From positions 1 through 55,168 of the forward strand of contig WSXU01000030.1 of NCBI GenBank assembly GCA_009773455.1: a stretch of DNA of 55,168 nucleotides, in the 5' to 3' direction. The translations under genes and the position numbers were made by a program. The stretch comes from Bacteroidota bacterium (GTDB lineage Bacteria; Bacteroidota; Bacteroidia; Bacteroidales; Lentimicrobiaceae). Positions 25,984-34,727 of this stretch are shown here, piece after piece. Position 1 is the stretch's first letter. The number at the start of each line of letters is the position of its first letter. Under the pieces are notes generated by a model, which worked only from the letters and a program-made list of their open reading frames with translations, did not search any database and had not been told where the DNA came from.

Positions 25984-27249
25984 TTAAACTGTCAGAAACT
26001 CATTGCGCCAGTCGGCATTCAGTTTTCCCATGCTTACCGCGAGGTTGATGGTATGCTGGGCCCGTTTCACCACAGGAGGATCGATCATTTTGGTCCCCAG
26101 GGATACGACACCAAGCCCCTTCTCAGTTGCTTCTATAAAGGCATTGACGATTTTCTTTGCTTTATCGATCTCGGCCTCATCGGGAGCGAAATTGTCGTGG
26201 ATAACCCTGATCTGCCTTGGATGGATACAGCCCATACCATCAAATCCAAGAGCCTTGGATCTGAGAACGGTTTGCTTCAGGGCTTCCATGTCGGCTATAT
26301 CCGAGAATACGGAATCAATGGCCTGCACTCCGGCAGCTTTGCATGCATTGACCACCATGCTGCGGGCAAAGAACGATTCGTTGCCTTCGTTGGTCCTGCG
26401 GGTACCCAGGTCAGCGGTATAATCTTCAAGGCCAATGGCCACCGACACAACATTGGGCGATGTAGCAATTTCCAATGCTTTCAGTACACCCAGGGCGCTT
26501 TCAATAATCGGCATCAGCCAGACGTTGCCGCCGATACCTTTCTCTTTTTTGATTTTCTCAATATTTTCATTCACCAGCTTCAGCTGCTCTGCACTTTCGC
26601 ACTTCGGAACGAGTACAAGATTCACATTATGTGGAATAATATAGTCAAGATCGGCCAGGCCCGCAGGTACCTGGTTGATCCTCACCATACGCTCAGCACC
26701 ATAAAAATCAAGGCTGCGGAGGGCATTGCGGACAAGAAACCGGGCTTCGGCTTTTTTCGAAACAGCGACGGCATCCTCAAGATCAAGGATAATCCCGTTG
26801 GGCTTGTGAATCCCCGCATTGATCATCAGGCTGGGGCTGTTGCCCGGCAGATAAAGCCTCGAAAACCGGTCACGGTCCCTGGCGGTCTGGTAATTATTCT
26901 GTGGAAGGAATTCAGGGAGGTACTCTTTGGTATTCCCTGTAAGTTGCCTGATGGCTGCTTCGAGCCTGGCGGCGATGACCAGTTCCAGCGCTCCTGAATC
27001 TTCGAGCAGGAGACTGGCATCAGAAATGTTGTAGAATCTGAAGATTTCGTTGCACAACCTGAGGATAGAATCCCCATACATGGCTTTTACCTTACTTACC
27101 AGCTGGATTTCGATGCCTCCGCTTTGCCTGATTTCGAGTGTTACATGGCAATCGGATCGGATTCCCTTACCCTTATTGCCAGTCGTTGCTATTGTTGCCA
27201 CATCAGCCTCCGGTTTTATATTTAATACTGTGTTGTCATTCCCGTGCAA
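25984..27249 (-). CDS. citE: Citrate lyase acyl-carrier (gamma) and beta subunit fusion
   Basis: 421 residues. Residues about 18-105 resemble CitD acyl-carrier protein ('GIRSDCHVTLEI', 'GGIEIQLVSKVKAMYGDSI', 'EDSGALELVIAARLEAAI'); the Ser in RSD is near the expected prosthetic-group site. From about residue 125 it is an HpcH/HpaI-type CitE ('RLYLPGNSPSLMINAG', 'ILDLEDAVA', 'RINQV', 'LMPIIESALGV', 'IGLEDYTADLG', 'GCIHPRQI'). No ATG opens the frame: the outermost start is TTG at 27249, and a GTG at 27201 lies closer to the domain start. No citC, citX or citG (prosthetic-group synthesis and activation) is present in the window. Gene symbol given for the larger domain. Confidence 0.88.
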   Translation of the reverse strand: MHGNDNTVLNIKPEADVATIATTGNKGKGIRSDCHVTLEIRQSGGIEIQLVSKVKAMYGDSILRLCNEIFRFYNISDASLLLEDSGALELVIAARLEAAIRQLTGNTKEYLPEFLPQNNYQTARDRDRFSRLYLPGNSPSLMINAGIHKPNGIILDLEDAVAVSKKAEARFLVRNALRSLDFYGAERMVRINQVPAGLADLDYIIPHNVNLVLVPKCESAEQLKLVNENIEKIKKEKGIGGNVWLMPIIESALGVLKALEIATSPNVVSVAIGLEDYTADLGTRRTNEGNESFFARSMVVNACKAAGVQAIDSVFSDIADMEALKQTVLRSKALGFDGMGCIHPRQIRVIHDNFAPDEAEIDKAKKIVNAFIEATEKGLGVVSLGTKMIDPPVVKRAQHTINLAVSMGKLNADWRNEFLTV

Positions 27250-27893
27250 AGTAACATCAGGTGAAGTTAAAAAAAAAGCAATACCGTGAAAATATTACCG
27301 GTCACCGGAACGGGGGCGGCCAAAAGCTGAAAACCCTGGAATACTGAAGATTTCGGCGGTGGAGTACCGGAATGAAGAGCGGGGGTTAATAGTTACCTCC
27401 TTCTGAAACCACTTTCAGAATGGCTGACAACCACCAGTGGTTTATATGAACCAGTGACAAAATGTCCTGTGGAATTCAACATTTTTAATTTTAAAATCTG
27501 AACCCGCACAGGCTAAATCGGCATGTTTCCATAATAGAATAAAACGATTGATATTCAATGATATAAATAATTATGCGAAAATCCCTAAGTTGATTGAAAA
27601 GGGTGGATATATTTCTTTATTGGGTTCATAAATATGTTGATAATCAATATCATAAGCATAATATATTCATTGAGATTTATATGAACCTGGTTGGTTTCAA
27701 AGGTTCTGTCATTACCTTTGATTATCTGATCACATTTTTGAACTTAATTCACTGTTTGAGTGTTTAGCCGGTGCTTTCCGGTGAAATGGAATAACTTTTG
27801 ATAAAGAAACACGTTAAATGTTTTTATAATTTTGTTCTGTTTTTCGGCTGAAATCCTGAACAGACAATATAAACCAACCAAAATTCAACAACC
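27250..27893. promoter_or_regulatory. 644-bp AT-rich gap with a -7 box for the lipoprotein gene
   Basis: No ORF or RNA gene recognised. A perfect TAATTTTG box at 27837-27844 lies 50 bp before the lipoprotein start, without a clear -33 TTG. The middle (27540-27700) is very AT-rich with repeated ATATTCA/GATAATCAATAT words, which may be a curved or protein-binding stretch. Promoter for the leftward citrate lyase genes must also be here but is not recognisable. Confidence 0.45.
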
Positions 27894-28778
27894 ATGAAAA
27901 AACTGAGTTATCTTTTTGCAGCATTGTTAATGAGCGTTACCGTATTTGTATCATCCTGTACAGACGACGGAACAGAAACCGATCCGGGACCATCACTCAC
28001 CCTGAAAGGCGGAGCTGGTTATACTTCTGATGATGCAGTTATCCTGATCGGTAGTACTGTTAAAGTTGGCGTTGTAGGCGGAAAGAGCAGTGTTTCCGGA
28101 AACAAACTCACACGATTCAAATTTATCTTCACCTCCAACAACATTCCAACAACCCTGCTGGATACCACCCTGAATACCGATTCATTCAACTGGGAAACAG
28201 AAATTGAATTCAACAGCATCGGAACAGGCAGACTTTCTTTTGAACTTACCGACAAGGGTAATATGATGACTGAGAAAGGCTTCAATATTACAGTTCAGGG
28301 TCCTGAAACAAAGAAATGGTCAAATGTTGAGTTGGGCTCATGGAATGATGCTATTGGTAGCTTCTTCTCCTCATCTGAAGGTTTTACCTATACAGTAACC
28401 CAGACATTCAACACACCCGCCAACCAGTCAAAGATTGACTTCCTTTTCTTCAAGGGTGTAACTTATCAGAACACAATTGCATCTCCGGATGACGCTGATG
28501 CAAATACGATCAATGATCTGAAACTTTCAGCCTGGACCAATAAAAACCAGACCCGTTTCAATCCTTCATCAATCACCGCGGCACAGTTTGATGCCATCGG
28601 CGCCAACTATCAGTTCCCGGCATTTGACCTGGGTCAGGTAAGCACCAAAATGGATCACCTCGAACCGGGTGATGTGTTCCTCTTCAAGACAGCAACCAAT
28701 AAGGTTGGTCTTGTGAAGGTGATCAGCACATACACCAAGGGCGACAAGATGAAAATTGATGTTGTTATGGAAAAGTAA
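27894..28778 (+). CDS. Exported lipoprotein of unknown function
   Basis: 294 residues with a lipoprotein signal (MKKLSYLFAALLMSVTVFVSSC, lipobox VSSC) followed by an acidic linker 'TDDGTETDPGPS'. In Bacteroidota an acidic stretch after the Cys often means surface exposure. Residues about 35-140 look like an immunoglobulin-like beta domain; the rest has 'FTYTVTQTFNTPANQSKIDFLFF' -type beta sequence and an end 'DVFLFKTATNKVGLVKVI'. I do not recognise a family. It has its own -7 box and its own strong terminator, so it is monocistronic. Confidence 0.8.
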   Translation: MKKLSYLFAALLMSVTVFVSSCTDDGTETDPGPSLTLKGGAGYTSDDAVILIGSTVKVGVVGGKSSVSGNKLTRFKFIFTSNNIPTTLLDTTLNTDSFNWETEIEFNSIGTGRLSFELTDKGNMMTEKGFNITVQGPETKKWSNVELGSWNDAIGSFFSSSEGFTYTVTQTFNTPANQSKIDFLFFKGVTYQNTIASPDDADANTINDLKLSAWTNKNQTRFNPSSITAAQFDAIGANYQFPAFDLGQVSTKMDHLEPGDVFLFKTATNKVGLVKVISTYTKGDKMKIDVVMEK

Positions 28779-28798
28779 TTTTTTCTGAATTTATAGAA

Positions 28799-28827
28799 AG
28801 GCTGCCATTTTTGGCAGCCTTTTTTTA
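28799..28827 (+). terminator. Terminator of the lipoprotein gene
   Basis: AGGCTGCCA (28799-28807) pairs with TGGCAGCCT (28812-28820), followed by seven T residues. Confidence 0.95.
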
Positions 28828-28954
28828 TGTCTTTCATGCGCTGTAAACAGGATCATGTGTTTTAATTTTTAAAATATCCGGGATTATAATTACATGAAAA
28901 GATATGACCGATAAACAGTAAGCATTATAGAACGGGAACAAGCCTTCAAATTCG

Positions 28955-28962
28955 TATTTTTG
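28955..28962 (+). promoter_or_regulatory. -7 box for the lipid kinase operon
   Basis: TATTTTTG (28955-28962) matches TAnnTTTG. It lies 37 bp before the ATG at 28999 and overlaps the alternative in-frame start at 28960, which argues for the downstream start. No clear -33 TTG. Confidence 0.5.
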
Positions 28963-28998
28963 CAGCCTTATTTCAAACAACCATTGTATTTCTGCAAG

Positions 28999-29889
28999 AT
29001 GGGGGGCAAAAAAAAACGGATCCTGTTTATTGTAAATCCTGTTTCCGGTGTAAACCAGGCCAGGAAGTCCATGCTTGCTGAACTGGTTGAAACTGTGTTT
29101 GATCCTTTTCTGTTTGAATGGGAAATCAGGACATCCGAATCGGCAGAACATTTAACGGAACTCAGCCGTGAAGCAGCAGCAGCGGATACTGATATTATTG
29201 TCGCGGTTGGCGGTGACGGCACTGTAAACAGGGTGGTGAAAGGAATGATCGGCAGCAACGCCGCACTGGCTCTGGTGCCCGCGGGTTCAGGCAATGGTCT
29301 GGCCAGGCACCTTGGTATTCCGGTTGATATCATTCAGAGTTTAAAACTGATCACAGAGGGTAAAACGCACATCATTGATACTGTCAACCTCAACAATGAC
29401 CTGTTTGTTTCAATTGCAGGGGTGGGGTTTGATGCCCTGGTGGCTAAGCGGTTTTCGCAGGGCACACGCAGGGGTTTCTTTTCATATTTCAAAATCGTTA
29501 CCAACGAATATAACTATTACCGTCCCCGGAAATACCGGATGGAGATCGACGGAAAGCAGGTAACCCGTCAGGCTCTGTTTGTCAGCTTTGCCAACACCAA
29601 TCAGTTCGGATACAATACCATCATTTCTCCTGATGCAAGAATAGATGATGGGCTGGTTGATGTCTGTATCGTAAAAAAGGTACCTTTACTTTATGCGCCG
29701 CATGTGGTTGGTCTTCTGCTGACACGAAGGATCGACAGTTCCGGGTTTGTTGAGATCATCCGGGCCAGGCAGATAAAACTGACCAGGAATAAAAACCGGG
29801 TAGTCAACATTGACGGGGAGCCGGTTAAGCTTACCAAAGACCTCGAGATAACTGTCAATCCACTGTCATTGAAAGTTATAGTGCCATAA
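28999..29889 (+). CDS. Diacylglycerol kinase family lipid kinase (YegS/BmrU-like)
   Basis: 296 residues from the ATG at 28999 (MGGKKKRILFIVNPVSG). Diacylglycerol-kinase catalytic motif 'VAVGGDGTVNRVV' and 'ALVPAGSGNGLARHL' for nucleotide and metal binding; the C-terminal beta domain ends 'RVVNIDGEPVKLTKDLEI'. It would phosphorylate a membrane lipid such as diacylglycerol or a sphingoid/ceramide lipid; Bacteroidota make sphingolipids, so the latter is possible. It is followed 12 bp later by the SUI1-like gene, probably in one transcript. Confidence 0.9.
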   Translation: MGGKKKRILFIVNPVSGVNQARKSMLAELVETVFDPFLFEWEIRTSESAEHLTELSREAAAADTDIIVAVGGDGTVNRVVKGMIGSNAALALVPAGSGNGLARHLGIPVDIIQSLKLITEGKTHIIDTVNLNNDLFVSIAGVGFDALVAKRFSQGTRRGFFSYFKIVTNEYNYYRPRKYRMEIDGKQVTRQALFVSFANTNQFGYNTIISPDARIDDGLVDVCIVKKVPLLYAPHVVGLLLTRRIDSSGFVEIIRARQIKLTRNKNRVVNIDGEPVKLTKDLEITVNPLSLKVIVP

Positions 29890-29901
29890 TACTGACAAAA
29901 G

Positions 29902-30255
29902 ATGAATTCAAAAAATAAAAGCCAGAACCGCCCGCAGGGAGTAGTGTATTCGACCAATCCGGATTACAGGTACAATATGGGTGAAAGCGCAGAAAGGACC
30001 ACACTTCCGCCGCAGCAGCAGGACCTTCGGGTGATGCTTGACAAGAAACTGAAGGGTGGCAAGAAGGCAACCCTGGTTACCGGTTTTATTGGAACAGAAA
30101 AGGATCTGGCCGATCTGGCAAAGCAGTTGAAAAACCTTTGTGCAGCCGGTGGTTCTTCTTCGGATGGTGAGATTCTGGTTCAGGGTGAATTCAGGCAGAA
30201 GATTATGGATTTCCTGGTAAAGAAAGGGTATAAGGTAAAACTGGCTGGCGGATGA
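29902..30255 (+). CDS. SUI1/YciH-like translation initiation factor
   Basis: 117 residues. The C-terminal 75 residues form the SUI1/eIF1-like fold: 'LDKKLKGGKKATLVTGFIG', 'LAKQLKNLCAAGGSSSDGEI' and 'LVQGEFRQKIMDFLVKKGY'. The N-terminal 40 residues are polar and probably unstructured. Bacterial YciH-type proteins can influence start-site selection, but their physiological role is not settled. Follows the lipid kinase gene by 12 bp. Confidence 0.92.
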   Translation: MNSKNKSQNRPQGVVYSTNPDYRYNMGESAERTTLPPQQQDLRVMLDKKLKGGKKATLVTGFIGTEKDLADLAKQLKNLCAAGGSSSDGEILVQGEFRQKIMDFLVKKGYKVKLAGG

Positions 30256-30294
30256 AAAACCCGGTTACTGTTTTTTAAAGCCGGAAGATTATTT

Positions 30295-30334
30295 CACAGA
30301 GAAACACAGAGAATTCACAGAGGTTCGCAGAGAA
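30295..30334. repeat. CACAGAGA-type repeat before the glycosyltransferase gene
   Basis: Four degenerate copies of CACAGAGAA (period about 10-11) fill most of the gap between the SUI1-like gene and the glycosyltransferase. Similar degenerate words are common in Bacteroidota intergenic DNA. Confidence 0.65.
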
Positions 30335-30378
30335 TATAATGTTTTTGATTGAAGAACATATCAACAGCTACATACCAT

Positions 30379-32019
30379 ATGTCTATAAAAGTGCTTGACT
30401 TCCTGAAGCGAAACCCCTGGTTTTTTTATGCTTTCTGCGTAGCCATGCTTTTCCCCGCGTTGTTGTGGCACCTTGGTTTTCTGGCCATCAATTTCCCCAC
30501 CGATGAGCCGACCCGGGCGCTGGTGGCCATGGAAATGATCGTAAGCGACAATTACATTACCCCTACCATCAACGGTGAGTTCTATTACAACAAACCACCG
30601 CTGTATAACTGGATCATCATCGCCTTTTACAGGATGGCAGGCAACTACTCGGAATTTACCCTGCGCCTGCCGATGGTCATTTCACTGCTCCTGTTCGGCC
30701 TGACTATTTTCCTTTTTGTCAGGAAGCACCTGGGCAACAAACAGGCATTTATTGTAGCCATTCTTTTCGTCACTTCAGGCAGAATCCTCTTCTGGGACTC
30801 TTTTCTCGGATTGATCGACATCACCTTCTCCTGGCTGGTGTACAGCTCTTTTATGCTGATTTATCACCTCCATGCACGTAAAAAGTATCTTGCCCTGTTC
30901 CTGGTATCTTATCTGCTCACAGCGATAACTTTTATGATGAAAGGGCTGCCGTCACTGGTGTTTCAGGGAATCACCCTGTTGGTTTTCTTCAGTTATAACA
31001 GGGAGTTTAAAAAGCTGTTCAACTGGAGGCATTTTGCAGGTATCGGGTTGTTTCTGATTATTGTCGGGGCCTATTACCTGGCCTATTTCAGGTACAATTC
31101 GCTCGACAATGTGTTTACCACCCTGTTCAGTGAGTCAGAGAAGCGGACCATCGTCAATTACGGCTGGGTAAGGTTTGTTACCCACCTGTTTACCTTTCCG
31201 CTGGAGATGTTTTATCACTTCTTCCCCTGGTCAGTTCTCTGGATTTTCTTTTTTACACGCAAATTCAGGAAAGGACTGCAGGAACATCCTTTTCTCAGGT
31301 TCAATTTCCTGGTGTTTATTTTCAACATCATCATTTACTGGACTTCTCCTGAATCCTATCCGCGGTACATTTTTATGCTGTTTCCCCCGCTTTTCACCAT
31401 CCTTGTTTTTATGTTTTTTGAGGATCTTTCGAAAAAAGGCATCCGGAGTAAGATTGTGGAATACTTCCTGCTTGGTGTCATGATTCTGGGTGCCATTGCG
31501 GCGATCCCCATGCCCATGCTCAGGCAGACAGGTTTTGTTGATCATGCATGGCTGAAAGCCGCGATCATGTTTGTTACCATGCTGATTCTAGCGTTCTTCT
31601 ATCTAAAATTAAGGGATCAGCGGATGATCATCTTTGCAGCCGGAATGCTGATGCTCAGGATAGGATTCGACTGGTTTATCATTCCGCCGCGTTACGATGA
31701 TTTTCAGGTACACAAGGAGATGTCGGTAAGGGCCGCTGAAGTTACCGGTGAAGACAAGCTGTTCATTTACAGGCACTCTGAAACCGAACACGCCACTACT
31801 TTTTACATTACCATGACCAAACAGCAGTTGCTGATGCGAAAAAACGAGGGTTTCAATACAACGGATTATTATTACCTTGATCCGAGGCTGATGCCTGAGG
31901 ATCATTATGAAACCATCTACGATTTCCAGCTTTACAGGCACGATCAGCCGTTGAAAATTGTCAGGTTAAACCAGAAAGGGGTTGAATATAACGGCCCTTT
32001 CATTGAAATAAATCCATAA
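30379..32019 (+). CDS. ArnT/PMT-like glycosyltransferase (GT39 type)
   Basis: 546 residues from the ATG at 30379 (MSIKVLDFLKRNPWFFYAF). First transmembrane segment, then the catalytic periplasmic loop motif 'FPTDEPTRALVAMEM' with the acidic pair and 'YYNKPPLYNWIIIAFYR', characteristic of ArnT/PMT glycosyltransferases that use polyprenyl-phosphate sugars. About ten further hydrophobic segments to residue 440, then a soluble C-terminal domain. The acceptor (lipid A, glycolipid or protein) is not identifiable. The MscS-like gene starts 1 bp after its stop, so the two are coupled. Confidence 0.88.
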   Translation: MSIKVLDFLKRNPWFFYAFCVAMLFPALLWHLGFLAINFPTDEPTRALVAMEMIVSDNYITPTINGEFYYNKPPLYNWIIIAFYRMAGNYSEFTLRLPMVISLLLFGLTIFLFVRKHLGNKQAFIVAILFVTSGRILFWDSFLGLIDITFSWLVYSSFMLIYHLHARKKYLALFLVSYLLTAITFMMKGLPSLVFQGITLLVFFSYNREFKKLFNWRHFAGIGLFLIIVGAYYLAYFRYNSLDNVFTTLFSESEKRTIVNYGWVRFVTHLFTFPLEMFYHFFPWSVLWIFFFTRKFRKGLQEHPFLRFNFLVFIFNIIIYWTSPESYPRYIFMLFPPLFTILVFMFFEDLSKKGIRSKIVEYFLLGVMILGAIAAIPMPMLRQTGFVDHAWLKAAIMFVTMLILAFFYLKLRDQRMIIFAAGMLMLRIGFDWFIIPPRYDDFQVHKEMSVRAAEVTGEDKLFIYRHSETEHATTFYITMTKQQLLMRKNEGFNTTDYYYLDPRLMPEDHYETIYDFQLYRHDQPLKIVRLNQKGVEYNGPFIEINP

Positions 32020-32020
32020 T

Positions 32021-33292
32021 ATGATGTTGTTACAGATAGGTGTAAGGGTAAAGGAACTGTTGAAAAATCAGGGGTTCTCGGAAGACTTTTCAGCCGGGAT
32101 GCGCGATATTACCGACTTTATCATTGTCTTTATCCTCATTGTAATAAGCTATTATGCAATCAAATATATCGTGCTTGGGGTGGCGAGGCGGATTTCACGC
32201 CGGTCGTCCACGACCTGGGATGATGCACTATACAGCAACCGGGTATTTCATAAGGCCGTTCTGTTTGTTCCCGGGTTATTGCTGGGTTCGCTGGCTCCTT
32301 ATACCCTGGATGAGTTTCCTTCGGCCCTGGTCTGGGTGACGAACATTACGCAGATTTTCCTGGTTTTTGTAACCCTGGCTACGATCAATGCATTCATGAA
32401 TGCCCTTTACGATATCTATCAGGGTTTTGAAGTTTCAAAGTCAAAACCCATCAAAGGTTATCTTCAGGTCATCAAAATCATTTTTGTCATCATTGGAATC
32501 ATCATTGTCATTTCGATGTTGCTCGGTAAATCTCCTCTTTATCTTCTGGGTGGACTGGGCGCATTTTCGGCTGTGCTGCTGTTGGTTTTCAAGGACCCGA
32601 TCCTGGGTTTTGCGGCAGGTATCCAGATATCGGCCAACGATATGGTGCGGCCGGGTGACTGGATTGTGATGGGCAAATCGGGGGCCGATGGCGTGGTAAC
32701 CGATATTTCACTGACCACGGTGAAGGTTCAGAACTGGGACAAGACCATTACCACCATTCCTACCTATTCACTGGTTTCAGAAAGCTTTGTCAACTGGAGG
32801 GGCATGGAAGAATCGGGAGGCAGGCGCATCAAGCGATCAGTCAGTATCGATATGAACAGTGTGAAATTCTGTACCCCGGAAATGATCAGTAAATTCTTAA
32901 AGATCAGTCTTGTTAAGGATTATGTGGAACAAAAAGAGGCAGAGCTTCAGGCCTATAACAGGCAGCAGGCCATCGACAATTCAATCCTTGTGAATGGTCG
33001 CAGGCAGACCAATCTCGGTATTTTCAGGGCTTACCTTTCAGCCTATCTCAGGAACAATCCGAACATCCGCACCGATATGACCTTCCTGGTCAGGCAGCTG
33101 CAACCGGCCGAAAGCGGCATTCCCATGGAGATTTATGTATTCAGCAAGGAACAGGAATGGGCTGTGTATGAAAACATCCAGTCCGACATTTTCGACCACA
33201 TCCTTGCTGCGATCCCTGAATTTGAGCTGATGGTATTCCAGAACCCATCCGGGGCTGATATGAGGCAGATCAGGACGCTGCTGAAGGATTGA
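32021..33292 (+). CDS. MscS family mechanosensitive ion channel
   Basis: 423 residues. Three to four transmembrane helices in the first 190 residues, with the MscS pore-helix type sequence 'LLGGLGAFSAVLLLVFKDPILGFAAGI'-like pattern, then the beta domain 'VRPGDWIVMGKSGADGVVTDI' and 'TTVKVQNWDKTITTIPTYSLVS'. The last 130 residues form the cytoplasmic vestibule. It would open under membrane tension to protect from osmotic downshock. Its 3' end overlaps the convergent lycopene cyclase gene by 23 bp. Confidence 0.93.
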   Translation: MMLLQIGVRVKELLKNQGFSEDFSAGMRDITDFIIVFILIVISYYAIKYIVLGVARRISRRSSTTWDDALYSNRVFHKAVLFVPGLLLGSLAPYTLDEFPSALVWVTNITQIFLVFVTLATINAFMNALYDIYQGFEVSKSKPIKGYLQVIKIIFVIIGIIIVISMLLGKSPLYLLGGLGAFSAVLLLVFKDPILGFAAGIQISANDMVRPGDWIVMGKSGADGVVTDISLTTVKVQNWDKTITTIPTYSLVSESFVNWRGMEESGGRRIKRSVSIDMNSVKFCTPEMISKFLKISLVKDYVEQKEAELQAYNRQQAIDNSILVNGRRQTNLGIFRAYLSAYLRNNPNIRTDMTFLVRQLQPAESGIPMEIYVFSKEQEWAVYENIQSDIFDHILAAIPEFELMVFQNPSGADMRQIRTLLKD

Positions 33293-33980
33293 TTTTATCG
33301 GGACTCCGGGAACGTAGCCATTCATAAACAGTTGTGTTCATCAGCAACATGAGCAGTCCGTAAACCGAATCCTCCACCGGAATCGTTCCCAGCCTGATGC
33401 CGAGATTTCTTGCGTCATCATACCACACAACCGGTTCCGGGGTAAAACTTCCGGTCAGCGCGCCATTTACAATAAAAAAGGGAATCAGGGTAACGAAATA
33501 CATCACATAAAACCTGCCAAGGTAGTCTGCTCTGAAAACAAACAGGTGGAGCGTCAGGAAAACTGCCGCTGCAAGAAAAGTCACGAAAGTATAAGTACGC
33601 ATCGGATTCAAAACGGCTACTATAAGCAGGATCAGAATCAGCGCTGCCGTGATTGCTTTGGCGTAAGGGCCCAGATAATCCTTTTTTATCAGGTATCCGA
33701 ACGAATGGTATGTGAACAGACAGGCATAGGGAATGGCAATGAAAAACAGCCACTCTTCCACAGGCAGGTTGATGATGTAGTATCCCTGAAGATAATCCGG
33801 ATTGAAACCCCATACCCCCGAATCGGTTTTATACACATCCCAGGGAATGAACACAGCCATGGTTGCCAGCATGGCCGGGAAAAGGAATTTCCAGTTCTTG
33901 TGAAACCTCAGCCTGCGGTCGAAACTGACAATCAGCGGAACCAAAATGGAGAGCAGGTTGATCCAGAAGTAATAAGACAT
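33270..33980 (-). CDS. Lycopene cyclase domain protein (CrtYcd type)
   Basis: 236 residues with about seven transmembrane helices. Contains two tandem lycopene-cyclase (CrtYc/CrtYd-like) domains: 'FIPWDVYKTDSGVWGFNP' and 'INLPVEEWLFFIAIPYACLF' (the PVEE motif) in the first, 'VWYDDARNLGIRLGTIPVEDSVYGLLMLL' type sequence (PVED) in the second. It should convert lycopene to beta-carotene. It is the last gene of the leftward carotenoid operon, and a low-complexity repeat array sits directly upstream of its start. Confidence 0.92.
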   Translation of the reverse strand: MSYYFWINLLSILVPLIVSFDRRLRFHKNWKFLFPAMLATMAVFIPWDVYKTDSGVWGFNPDYLQGYYIINLPVEEWLFFIAIPYACLFTYHSFGYLIKKDYLGPYAKAITAALILILLIVAVLNPMRTYTFVTFLAAAVFLTLHLFVFRADYLGRFYVMYFVTLIPFFIVNGALTGSFTPEPVVWYDDARNLGIRLGTIPVEDSVYGLLMLLMNTTVYEWLRSRSPDKINPSAAS

Positions 33981-33986
33981 GGGTTA

Positions 33987-34128
33987 AGTAAAAAGTAAAA
34001 AGTCTAAAGTAAAAAGTCTAAAGTAAAAAGTTAAAAAAATAGCAGTTAGTGGATTGGAAGTCGGAAGTCGAAAGTCAGATAGTTGAATTAGAAATTAGAA
34101 ATTAGAAATTAGTTATTAGTTATTAGTT
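33987..34128. repeat. Short-period repeat arrays between crtZ and the lycopene cyclase gene
   Basis: Three arrays in a row: AGTAAAAAGTCTAA units of period 14 (33987-34036), GAAGTCG-type words (about 34058-34076), then ATTAGAA of period 8 and GTTATTA of period 7 (34087-34128). The first array begins 7 bp upstream of the cyclase ATG, so it replaces the usual ribosome-binding region. Confidence 0.8.
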
Positions 34129-34152
34129 TCTCATTGTCTCCTTGTCCCTGCT

Positions 34153-34620
34153 TCAGTTTCCGGCTTTCCGTTGCTTCGAAAACTCTTCATAATAATATTT
34201 CATCGGTGCAATCAGAAATCCATAGTTATAATGGGCATGCGGGTTGTGGTGCTCCAGATGGGCCTTTACCGTTGCACGCAGGTATCGGTTCGAGAAATTT
34301 TTCAGGACGGGGATACGCTGGTGAACGTAAACATCATGAAACATAAAGTAGGCAAAACCATAAAGGAATATTCCGATGCCTGTGCTGAGCAGGTAACTGT
34401 CGGGTTTCATCACTCCGATGTATATAAGAAGAATACTGGGGATGGCGAAAATCACAGCAAACACATCGTTCCATTCGATCTTACGCCCATCTCTGACATG
34501 ATGATCCTTGTGGAGAATCCACAGAAAACCATGCATGACATATTTGTGGGTAAACCACGCCATGAATTCCATAAAAAGGAAGGCGCTGATAACAATTATG
34601 ATATTCAGAAGAAGCTCCAT
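34153..34620 (-). CDS. crtZ: Beta-carotene hydroxylase (CrtZ type)
   Basis: 155 residues, a fatty-acid-hydroxylase-superfamily membrane protein. Iron-binding His motifs: 'HKYVMH', 'HKDHHVRDGRK', 'HDVYVHQR' and 'HLEHHNPHAH'. CrtZ adds 3-hydroxyl groups to beta-ionone rings, giving beta-cryptoxanthin and zeaxanthin, and needs O2. Located in the carotenoid operon between idi and the cyclase. Confidence 0.93.
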   Translation of the reverse strand: MELLLNIIIVISAFLFMEFMAWFTHKYVMHGFLWILHKDHHVRDGRKIEWNDVFAVIFAIPSILLIYIGVMKPDSYLLSTGIGIFLYGFAYFMFHDVYVHQRIPVLKNFSNRYLRATVKAHLEHHNPHAHYNYGFLIAPMKYYYEEFSKQRKAGN

Positions 34621-34727
34621 TGGAAAACAATTAATTCGTTGAACAGATTGGTATAAAGTGTTTTAGGTCTATAACAAACCAGTTGATTGATTTGTTGACC
34701 GCGGATTGGGAATTGGACATCTTAATT

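Noticed and set aside
26053-26997. A 314-codon open frame opposite the citD-citE gene
   Set aside because: It is the antisense of a well-supported enzyme gene and its translation has no domain, signal or sensible composition.
27250-27893. Sigma-54 (-24/-12) promoter for citrate lyase or the lipoprotein
   Set aside because: No GG-N10-GC element with acceptable flanks on either strand, despite the nearby NtrC-type gene.
28960-28998. Longer N-terminus for the lipid kinase
   Set aside because: The upstream start overlaps the -7 promoter box and the extra residues do not belong to the family fold.
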